This document shows, piece by piece, positions 1 through 9,568 of a stretch of DNA of 64,000 nucleotides. Made by a program: the position numbers and the translations under genes. The DNA is from Nymphaea colorata (taxonomy: Eukaryota; Streptophyta; Magnoliopsida; Nymphaeales; Nymphaeaceae): positions 20,340,581 through 20,404,580 of the forward strand of contig NC_045147.1 in assembly GCF_008831285.2 (NCBI RefSeq), read 5' to 3'. The notes under the pieces were generated by a model that was not told where the DNA came from, ran no database searches, and was given only the letters and a program-made list of their open reading frames with translations. Each line of letters starts with the position of its first letter. Position 1 is the first letter of the stretch.

Positions 1-743
1 TGTAATATTAGTTTCTATCATGTATTGAAAGCTTGTATCTGTCGAATTGGCTGCGATAACATGAGTAAAGAACAGAAAAAAATATTATGTTAGGAACGTA
101 GAGTCTGATAGAGGGCCGTATTAGTCAATGGGCTGATTTGGCAAATGATGTGGGGCCATGATCCGGATTAATCTGGACCATCCTGTTCAGGAAACAAATC
201 ACTCCAGTATGATTAATTGGTGCCAAACAAGGTGTAAATAAGAAGCCAAATCTGCCGCAGTTCGTATTGTTGCATGATTATCTTCTGATCTCGTAAGGGT
301 ATGAACAAGGTGAACAAGAAATATGGATGTCTGGCCTTACTTAAGTTTGATATCTGATGAGCAAGTATACGTATATGATATTTTTAATGGCTGAGATTCT
401 GTTCTAAGCAGAGACAGCTTGAGCTTACAAGTCAGAGTTCAAATTTGGGGGCGGGATGTCCTCTTTTCCAGCTTCACAAGCACCATGTCATGTACAACAC
501 CATTCTTCTTGAGGGACATATTTGAAGGCTACCCAGCTTGGGGGCGGGATGTCCTCTTTTCTGCTAAAGGCCGTTCAGTTCTCCATCGGAAATAGCTTCT
601 CTAAAGGAAGAGTGCAACACATCTTTCATGTTAAAAGCAAGGGTTTTGCATTGATCAATGTTGGCTTAATCACGTTTAATCAGGAAGAATGAGATTATTT
701 AGAGGTGTATAAGCAGGTCCTAACACTGTCGAATTGAATAAAC
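1..743. other. intergenic, no gene seen
   Basis: No coding exon or RNA gene is recognised here. A 20-odd-base stretch beginning TTGGGGGCGGGATG occurs near 445 and again near 539, a short dispersed direct repeat. The rest is AT-rich unique-looking sequence. Confidence 0.5.
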
Positions 744-844
744 CTATCGTTGGGCTGAAGAAAACAATGATAGCAGATGCAAATAGCTCAACAGAGACTT
801 TTCAGAAGCTGTACAAATAGAGTATGGATTCTCAAACGCATCAT

Positions 845-971
845 CTTGGCCATCTCCATCCTTATGCTCCATCAGCGTATCATAAGCCAACTTAGCTAAC
901 TTTGGGATCACTTCCGTATCTGTGTCGCATTCAAACAGGAACCCGCATCGAACTAGCATCTCCTTCAGGTC
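845..971 (-). pseudogene. GFAT (glutamine:fructose-6-phosphate amidotransferase) exon remnant
   Basis: On the minus strand, a CAG acceptor is followed by residues reading DLKEMLVRCGFLFECDTDTE and then VIPKLAKLAYD. The DTDTEVIPKLAK core is the family signature of the N-terminal glutaminase (Ntn) domain of GFAT, the first enzyme of the hexosamine pathway. The open frame runs on with unrelated residues after about GDGQ, where an exon end is expected. The preceding and following exons of the enzyme were not found between 1 and 1500. This is most likely an isolated exon left by duplication. Family assignment is from motif recall, and the right-hand border is approximate. Confidence 0.6.
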
Positions 972-1449
972 CTGATGACGTACAAGGCAGAGAAACAAGT
1001 AAGACAAGATGGATGGCTGGACGAAGGTAAGCTCATGAATCATATTCGTAATTCGGTGAAGCTTAGCATATATCATCATCCAATCCAAACTTAAGTAGTG
1101 ACATAAACGCCACCAAATGACAAAATTATAAATACAAGGAAAATTCTAGTGAACCGATTAATTTCGATTCTCTGAAACCATGAAAATATACAGTAGCATC
1201 AAAAGAAGGAAACTCGCCTATTCACTGAAATAGGCGGAGTGTCGCCAATAATAATGCATTTTATCTCTTTCTTGCAAAAAGGACAAGGAAGAAGAAGAAC
1301 CACAACAATAAGAACAATAATGGTGGCAAATTCTAAAGCTGTCTATAAGACCAAAAGTCCGAACCACTTGTCGCTCGAATGAGCCTCTTATGGAGATTTT
1401 CACTTGGCGGCGGCTCTCTGAATACAGTAATGAGCATGCCTTGAATTAT

Positions 1450-1546
1450 AGCCACAGTCGGCTATTGAAGCTAATAAGCGTGCTTATTCAGTAACGATAG
1501 CCACAGTCGGCTATTGAAGCTAATAAGCGTGCTTATTCAGTAACGA
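1450..1546. repeat. two-copy direct tandem repeat (~48 bp)
   Basis: The block beginning GCCACAGTCGGCTATTGAAG and ending TTATTCAGTAACGA is present twice back to back with essentially no differences, just upstream of the EXO70 duplication breakpoint. It looks like a recent slippage or repair duplication. Confidence 0.85.
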
Positions 1547-1756
1547 CGAACGCGGGCTGACATTCTAGCTTTCCATTATTTGTGTTAAACTCAGAAGAAT
1601 TTGAGAATATTTTAGGACAAAGGACAATCGACCAGCCGCTTAGCAGCCCTTGCAACACGGTTGGGAGGGAAATCAGTAAGACTTTAACCGGAAATTGATC
1701 TGATCGTACTCTGAAAACCATTTTCTCATGTGAACTTGCAGGCATGTGTTCTTTAT

Positions 1757-2258
1757 CTGATGAGCAATTTGGAAGCCAAGACAAAGGCATACACAGACCC
1801 AGCACAGAGACACCTCTTCTTGATGAATAATTGGAGGTACATAGTAAGCAAGGTGAGGGATTCAGAGGGTCTAGCCTCCCTTCTTGGGGCGGAGTGGATC
1901 CGGAATCAGGGGGCGAAGGTGAAGCAGAACCAGGCATGGTATCAGAGGAGCGCGTGGGAAAAGGTGGTATCGACGTTGGTCTTGCAGGGGGCCACGGCTG
2001 ACGCATCGCTCGCTCCGAGAACGGTGGTGAGGGAGAAGATGAGAATCTTCAGTAATTTGTTCGATGAGAATGTGAAGGAGCAGTCTTGGTGGATCGTGCC
2101 GGATGAGCAGTTGCAGAGGGAAATGAGGAGCGGGGTGGCGGAGATGGTGGTTCCTCCGTACCAATTGAGCGGGAAAGGTGCCGTTGGTGAAGTATATTCC
2201 AGAGGAGCTTCGGGACCGTTTGGACGAGCTCTTTGCGGGTAGGCCTCCTGGCTGCTGA
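1757..2258 (+). pseudogene. partial EXO70 pseudogene (3' portion)
   Basis: From 1757 the sequence abruptly becomes a close copy of the intact EXO70 gene from 45255 onward, starting at residues LMSNLEAKTKAYTDPA. It carries the C-terminal exocyst domain up to AEMVVPP. A net 27-nt in-frame loss then removes nine residues covering EFLTKF, and a further 11-nt deletion just before the KYIPEEL equivalent shifts the frame, so the normal C-terminus is lost and translation ends early. No start codon or N-terminal half is present. The copy was made at DNA level, because the 3' flank is copied too. Nonfunctional as an EXO70. Confidence 0.92.
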
Positions 2259-3460
2259 TCCCCCTTAGCTGTTCCCATTGGAGATGCTGATTGTTCCTTT
2301 TTCCTTGTCTTTGTTCATGTAAATTAAAATTCTGAGTTTAATTTGGCACGGGAAGACGGTGTAAGCAATGGTTCTATAGTGATTCTCATGTACATCATAA
2401 GGAAATCGGTTTTCTTTCGAAACGCTTTTGTTTCTTCAGCAGTGTTGAATTCGGAATGCTCGTAGTGAGATTCTGCAAATCTTCTGATTGCTAATCTCTG
2501 CGTTGCTTTTCTTAGTTATCGGCTGGATAAATTGTCACGATTCTTCAAATGTAAGACGGTGGCTAGAGCCCCACATCGTTGGTGTGTTTGATGTGTTACT
2601 GTATAAAGAACTATGGAAGCGCCAGACTTAGCGAAGAATATGATGATTTGGGGAGGGGCACGGAGAGGACATGATATTGTTGCTGGCGGCATAGGGAAAA
2701 GCATGACGAAATCCACTTTAGTGCAGTTCATTGTCGTAGCGAATAGAAGCAGCAGACTCTCTATGTGGCCATCTTTCTCTCTCTTCCTCTATCTCTATGT
2801 GCTGGCCACAATACAAGATTTGATCGAAGTGATTTGATGCAACTGGCGGCCTGGAGGTTTGAGGCCCTTCCTGTCACTTCTAAGGCTAGCGGCGAATTCA
2901 AGCCGACCGCAAGGCTGAAAGCTTTGAAAGACATCGTGAGTGCGGGAGAAAAACCCAATAGTAGCATCTGGCGAGATCTCATCAAGGAGATCGAGAAACT
3001 GGATAAAGGACAGCATTTGCATTTTATCAAAAGATTACCAATTCTCATCACAAGATTGCCTGGATTGGTCTCAACTTTCTGCTTTAAACAAAGCTCAACC
3101 TGACTTCAAAAAGAAAAAATTGTATGCCGTTTGTTGCAGCAAACTCTCTGCCACTCTGCATAATATGATGCAATGCATAACTCTATCACAATTGAGCAGA
3201 ACATTATGTATCAACATTTCTAACAAATCACCTTAACAAGGAGCTAGGATATTACAATCAAAACACCCACGGTACAAAATAGCAAAACCAAGTACAGAAA
3301 GCACCCTCAGTACAAAAATGGAAAGCAAAAAAATCAACAAAAGCACGCTGATTGTGAGTAAAACGAGTCCCTCTCACGAAGCAACACAAACACGAACTAG
3401 ATAGGTCATAAGCTCCCCCACACTTCCCCCCCATCCCTCCATAATACCAGACAGGTTTTT
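1757..3460. repeat. segmental duplication, copy 1 (partner 45255-46967)
   Basis: The EXO70 3' half plus about 1.2 kb of downstream DNA is shared with 45255-46967 in the same orientation. Shared landmarks include the start GATGCTGATTGTTCC after the stop codon, a CT-rich run near 2765-2790, and the text around 3410-3450. Base changes and small indels are spread through it. A short further match around 3830-3870 pairs with 47570-47610, so the original duplication probably extended there and was later interrupted on both sides. Confidence 0.88.
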
Positions 3461-3916
3461 CCTCTCCACCATAAGGTCCAATCCTGTTTGGTTCTAATTT
3501 TTCAAGTCCTTTTCCCTTCCTACAATCAACCAGTCCTAGGATGGAGCAAAAAGTCCACCACTCAATTGTGGTGCAAAGTTATATTTCCCCCGCCTTCCCT
3601 CCCCTAAAGTCACCCAATCAAGTTGTTAAATCATCAAATAGTCTATTATATGCGGCTTACATAATTTATTTGAAAATCAAGAACCTCTGAAACATATGGT
3701 TTTTAAGGTATAAAAAAGAAAGTACATAAAAAATCAAACGGCTTACAATGCACCCAAAATTGGTGGGTACAAATCGATCATGTTACTTAAACAAGATTCA
3801 AAATTTGGGATTGTAAGAAAATAACTATGATGCATCTACCTAGGCCATTAATCAAGTGAAAATCTAGCCTTGGGACCGAAACTTGGGGAACACTACTCTC
3901 TCTGTCTCTCTCTCTC

Positions 3917-3954
<38 letters not shown>

Positions 3955-4180
3955 GAAAATCGTCATGCATACTCAAGTGCAACACGGTTTAGTTCGTATG
4001 GGAATAGTACCGTAAGAAAACAAATTGCAGTTTCTACCTTCAAATTCAAAATTAAAATAAAGCAAGCAAAATGAAAAGAACAAACACTTTGTTATGCATA
4101 TTTCCAGACAAAAATGGATTTTAGCATTTAGCATATACCCAGATATATATTTGATGTCACATGGGAATCATGACAATAGA
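3461..4180. other. intergenic with compound microsatellite
   Basis: No gene is seen. A compound simple repeat of CT, then TA, then TG units runs from about 3898 to 3954. A short match to 47570-47610 near 3830 marks the far edge of the EXO70 segmental duplication. Confidence 0.6.
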
Positions 4181-4188
4181 CATGAAAT

Positions 4189-4616
4189 CAATGTCTTAAA
4201 ACCCCAGTGACTCAGGACTTGACTCGGCTGTTCGTGGCTCGGTGACTCAGACCGGGTTATGTTAACTTTTTTTTTAAGATAAAAAAATACATAACCTTTG
4301 TTTTAAGTTTTAATCATAAAAGGTTTACAAAATTACTTAATTTCACTTATACGATTAAACAATTCATCGTCCATGAATTGTTTGAATTGTTGCAGTTTCG
4401 GATGTTGATTTGAAGGACATTAAGAAAACTCAATTGATTTCATTAATATTGCTCAACTTTAACAAACTGAACTTGTATCTTTAATAAAGTAATAAACAGA
4501 ATTTATATGTTAACAAATGCAGTAAAACGAGTCACCCTACTGGGTGACTCATTAGGGAGGCGAGCTGAGCCGAGTCACCTGAGTCACCGGTTGACTCAGC
4601 CAGTTTTCAAATGTTG
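4189..4616. mobile_element. hAT-type MITE, 428 bp, TSD CATGAAAT
   Basis: The element begins CAATGTC and ends with the imperfect complement ATGTTG. It is flanked by a perfect 8-bp direct repeat CATGAAAT at 4181-4188 and 4617-4624, the target-duplication length of the hAT superfamily. The terminal ~100 bp on each side are rich in GTGACTC / GAGTCAC words in opposite orientations, like subterminal transposase-binding repeats. The interior is AT-rich with no coding capacity, so it is non-autonomous. Confidence 0.82.
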
Positions 4617-4624
4617 CATGAAAT

Positions 4625-5859
4625 ACAGTTGTTTTTGTTTTTCAACAACAGAAGACAAATGGATTTAGCAAACACAATTTCAAATCAGAAGTCCCAAAGA
4701 TATTCATACAGGTGACAATTTTCTCTTGACAGCATATTTCATATGTATTTCTCACTAGATCCATTAAACTTAAAATTTTTGGACAGTAAAGATGTGAAAT
4801 AAGCAACTGAACGAGGGAACTAATATATACCGCCAAAAGCACGTTGAACATAGATTAAACTAGTGCAGATACGTACACACTGACAATCGAACATGCATGT
4901 TTCTCAAAGAGGCAGCAGCGCCTGAGAGCATGCTGCGCCATTGCATGTTTCTGCCAGAAGAAGCGAGAGTCTGAGGATCATCACTGCCTTGCCAGAAACT
5001 GTGACAACAGAAGGAGAGAAATCGAGAAGGGGAAAACTAAATCCCTTGATTGATTTGTTTGTTTTTAATTCTTTAACCAGAAATGGATCAAATTAGATTT
5101 CGAAAATGCTGAGCGAGTCTAACCTCTGGATTGCACATGCTCTGGACTGCATATCCAGAGTCCCTTAACTTTGTAGGACTCATCTTTCTCCTGAGATGTG
5201 TGTGCAGACTTTTGTGCAAAAACAATTAGTTGCAGTAACAGCATCCTGGTCAGTGTTACTGTTTTCCCTCAACACCTGCACCCAGAGTTTTTCAACATGG
5301 GAGCCCTGGCCCATCGGTAGAGTTAGTCGTGTTAACCTCTCCACCTCCCCCCTTGTCTGTGCGTGCAATTACAAGTTAAAACCGTTTATAATTGAAAATT
5401 TTGCATCTTTAATCTATAGTCAACTTGGCAAACCAGTCAACCCAAGCAAATGGCTTTTCAGTTGGCTAAGCTTACCCAGGCCTAGCCAGGTTATGCTACG
5501 GATTCAACCTAGAAAGTGTAAGAAGCAGCGACAGAGGAGAGAAAATTGGAGGCAAAGTTGGGATAACTTTGTCTTCTGAATCTAGCCAAGGACCTGGACT
5601 GCTTTCAAGCACCCAACTTTGCATTCTTTATGACTGTGTGTGTGTGTATGGGAGGGAGCTGGGTTGTCCAATCCCGGGAATGAGATGGGGCTGTCTTGGA
5701 TTATGAAAGTGAGAAATGTTAAAAGGAAATCAAATGAGAAAACAGGGAGACACTAGGTTGGTATGAAGTGTGAAACTGACTTTTAATTATAGCTCTAGGT
5801 TGAAAATCAACACTTCGGGTAAATTTATGATTTTTTTCTCGTTTTTCTTTTCCTTTCAG
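4625..5859. other. intergenic, no convincing gene
   Basis: Several short open frames occur (for example 5196-5579), but none shows recognisable protein similarity or supporting splice context. The only exon-like sequence is the Kelch-type one immediately downstream. Confidence 0.5.
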
Positions 5860-5936
5860 GGGTACTTTCATTCAGCTGTTGATTGTAACGGTGCAGTCTA
5901 TGTTGTTGGTGGGCGTGACAGAAAGAGTTACTTGCA
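5860..5936 (+). pseudogene. orphan Kelch-like exon
   Basis: A pyrimidine-rich tract ending TTTCAG precedes a 77-nt stretch that ends at a strong GTAAGT donor. It reads GYFHSAVDCNGAVYVVGGRD in one frame. The YVVGG core is the glycine doublet of a Kelch beta-propeller blade. No neighbouring Kelch exons were found, and the satellite array begins about 260 bp downstream, so the gene seems to have been cut by array growth or translocation. Confidence 0.45.
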
Positions 5937-6583
5937 GTAAGTTGTGCTTTCGGTCACTATGCTTCTTCCATCATTGAGTTCATTGCATAGAGAAGATTTT
6001 CTATGTTTTTTCATTTATAAAAGTTTTATTTTTATGGATGTAACGCTCAGGCTTTTCTGTTTTGCATTTTGTTCTGAGATTAAAAAGTTGTTTTGTTGAG
6101 AGCTTAACAACATTAGGCTGCAATATTTTTGCGAAGCTATTCTACATGTTGTCATGATGCTTATGGAGCAGCGCATCTTATTGGTATGATCATGTAAGGT
6201 TTGTCATTGCAAGTTTGTTCTTTTCATTAACTTTCCTTTCGTCTTCTGCCTAACTTTCTAAAACTGACTATTATACCAACGAATCTAGTTGGCCATGCAT
6301 TGGTTGTGTCAACCAGTCAGTCATTTATTTCAATTACATCTAATTGACATTTCTAACTTGACGATGGGCATGTTGCATCATCGAAATCCTAGAGCAGTTC
6401 TCAGGTCTCATAGAACTGTTTTCCCTTTTGTTGTACAAGGTTCATCGTATCTTTTGTGTGCAAAATGAGACAATCACATATCATTTACATCACATCCCTT
6501 GAGCGCACTTGTCTAGTATTGCATGCTTTTCATTGATATTTCTTTTGTCCTATGCATAACCTCCTAAAACTGACCATTATACT

Positions 6584-6716
6584 CAATGTTATCCGTATCA
6601 ACAAAAACAATACGATACGAGTTATACGCACGATATGCTATCGCCCGTATCGTGCGATACGGGCACCGTATCTTACGATACGGGCGATACACCCCCGTAT
6701 CGTATGATACGGGGTT
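6584..6716. promoter_or_regulatory. subterminal palindrome cluster at the left hAT end
   Basis: At least five copies of the self-complementary word CGTATCG-N(1-4)-CGATACG occur within 130 bp of the left terminus. The right terminus (9905-9980) has a sparser set in the form ACGATACG. Dense subterminal repeats of this kind are transposase-binding sites in known hAT elements such as Ac. That role is inferred here. Confidence 0.6.
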
Positions 6717-7016
6717 AAAATGAAAAAGGGGCACGACAACCCCTTTTTTGCTTCATCTTTTTAAAACCTACGCTCCTCTCTCTCTCTTCTATTGTTTCTA
6801 AACACTACAAGAGACGTGGGAGGGAGAGATTTTCTCCATTTGCATCAAGATCTGCCGGTGAAGAAGCTTTATTTGTTGTGGGGAGTCTCGGGACGGTGGG
6901 AAGCTTGGAGAAAGAGGGTTTTTTGGTTTCTAACACCAAGAAGGTAAGAAATAACTCATTTTTGCCGTTGAATCATTCATTTCTCTTATTTCCTACATTT
7001 ATTTGTATGTTTTTAC

Positions 7017-9568
7017 ATGTTTTGTGAAGATATAATGTCGGATCCTGCATGGCAGTGGTGTACAAGGGTGAATCCTAAAGATAGGTTAAGAGTTAAGTGC
7101 AATTATTGTAAGCAAATCATATCAGGAGGGATCTCTCGCTTTAAAAACCATATAGCTGGTACACACAGCGATGTGGCTGCTTGCAATGGCTCCCAAGAGA
7201 ACCCATTGCCAGCGTATGTAAAGCACCAGTGTATGGAGCTTCTTAATGCAGTGAAAGCAAATAGGATTGAAAAAGAAATGCAAGATGCAGAGGAAGGATA
7301 TGGGGACCCACATGCATAGGAAGAAAGTGAAGGTGAAGACGTTGAGCTTGAAGAAGAACATGTTGGTATAGTTTGGGAACAGCTAAAGGGAAAGACATTA
7401 TGCATACAAGTAGTTCTTCAACTGCAACCAAAAAAAGAAGAGGTGCAAGTGCAAGTGCAAGTACAGGTTTACGAGGACGTGGCAGGAGTGGGGGTCGTAC
7501 TGGTGTTGGTAGAGTACCTACTATGAAGTCAAGTAATATGCTGGTTCGATCAAGCATTTTTTTCCCAATTATACTACTGTTGGTGCTCACCCTGAGATTC
7601 GTACAGCCATGTGTTCAAAAGATATTGTTGAAGCAGCAGATGAAACCATAGGAAGGTGGTTCTATGACGCATCCATTCCCTTCAAAGCAGCAAACTCTTT
7701 TCATTTTCAGGCTATAGCAGATGTGATTGCTACTGTAGGCCGAGGGTATAAAATGCCCTCTTTTCATAAATTGCGAGGTAAAATTCTCAACAAAGTAGTT
7801 AGAGATGTCAAGGCATATTGTGATGAACTGAAATTGAACTGGAAAGCTACAAGATGCAGTGTAATGGCAAATGGGTGGACAGACATCAAGAACAGAACAT
7901 TGGTAAACTTCCTTGTATATTGCCCCCTTGGTACTATGTTCTTAAAATTAGTTGATTTGTTTGATACTCCTAAGACTGTTGATGTTTTGTTTGAGCTTTT
8001 TGATAAAGTTATACAAGAAGTTGGGCCTCAAAATGTCGTGCAATTTATCACTGATAATGCAGCAAATTATAAAGCTGCAAGTGAAATGTTAGCGGCATGA
8101 TATAGGACATTTTATTGGAGTCCATGTGCTGCTCACTGTGTAAATCTTATGCTTCAGGATCTTGGTGAAAGAGATGATATGAAGTTGACAGTTCAAAGAT
8201 GCCAAGAAATCACGAAGTTTATTTATAATCATGCTTATGTCTTGAATTTGATGAGGAAATTCACAAATGGGGCTGAATTGATTCGACCTGCACAAACACT
8301 GTTTGCTACAAATGTTTTGACTGTGCAGGGTATAGTCAAGCAAAGAACTCCTCTCAGGCAGATGTTTTCAAGTGATGATTGAGCTGCATATCCACATGCC
8401 TATAAAAGAAAGGCTACGACAGTTGTGGATACCATCTTCGATGCTGACTTTTGGGAATCATGTGTGCACTTATTGAAGATTTGTGTACCTCTAGTGAAAG
8501 TCCTCAGATTAGTTGATACTGAAGATAGGCCTTCTATTGGATATTTATACGAGTCTATGGACAGAGCGAAGGAGGCCATTAGAGATAATATGAAGGGAAA
8601 AAAGAAGTTGTACATGCCTATATGGAAGATTATAGATGAAAGGTGGTCTGAACAACTTCATCGTCCACTTCATGCAGCAGCCTACTACCTAAATCCTACT
8701 ATTAGATATCTTCCCACTTTTAAGAAGGACAGAGAGGTCGAGTATGGCATGTTGGATTGTGTTGAGGTATTAGTAAGTGATTATAAAGAACAAGACGCTA
8801 TCCATATGTCAATCAACAAATATGATACGGCTTTTGGTAGCATGGGGAGAGAGACAGCAATTCGATGCAGGTCAACTATGCGTCCAGGTATTAGAAAAAG
8901 AGACTTTATACTTTCCGGTTTATTTTATTTGTTGTTTAGCTTCTACCTTCTCATATATTTATTCTTTCTCATTTTTACTTTCCCTCTGTTATTAGATTTG
9001 TGGTGGGAAAGGTTTGGGCCTGATTGCCAGAATTAAGGAAGCTTGCAATTAGAATCCTCAGCCAAACATATAGTGCAACTGGATGTGAAAGAAATTGGAC
9101 TGTATTTCAGCACATCCACAGTAAGAAGAGGAATAGGTTGGAACATAAAAGGTTCAATGACCTTGTTTATGTTCGTTATAATATGAACTTGAGACAAAGG
9201 TAAACATTTGTTATGCAAAATAGCAAATTCTAATATATATTTTAATTTCTAACATTTTGTTAATTTGTTCTCTTGTTAGGCAATTAGAAACAACATCTAC
9301 GAGGAAGCATCACACTCAATATGATCCTATCAACATTGACCATTTTGATATATTAGACTTTTGGGTTGAAGAAGAACAATCTGTAATACTTGATGACCTT
9401 GAGGACGATTTTGATTTTTTGAACCTTGAAGGAGTAGCAGAGATTATTGAAGGAGAGGCTGGAAAGCAATGGAATGTTGGTGACATTCCATTTCCAACAG
9501 AGGGGATAGAAGCACTTAATGAAGAAAATGAAGATGATCATGAAGATGATGATGGAAATGACGATTGA
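7017..9568 (+). pseudogene. decayed BED-finger hAT transposase
   Basis: 7017-7319 encodes a BED zinc finger (VKCNYC, then HIAGTH: CxxC plus HxxxxH). A TAG at 7317 and frame changes between about 7380 and 7609 interrupt the linker. 7609-8887 is one frame carrying the catalytic region: WTD near 7876, the second aspartate in FITDNAANYKAA near 8050, and the CAAHC motif near 8130. It is broken by TGA codons at 8098 and 8380. A probable intron runs 8888-8994. A one-base loss near 9030 precedes the C-terminal dimerisation signature CERNWTVFQHIHSKKRNRLE. A second intron is 9200-9279, and an acidic tail follows to 9568. A clear relative of active plant hAT transposases, but it cannot make a full protein. 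Confidence 0.9.

Noticed and set aside
7103..7590. Minus-strand open frames opposite the BED finger
   Set aside because: They are antisense shadows of the hAT transposase.
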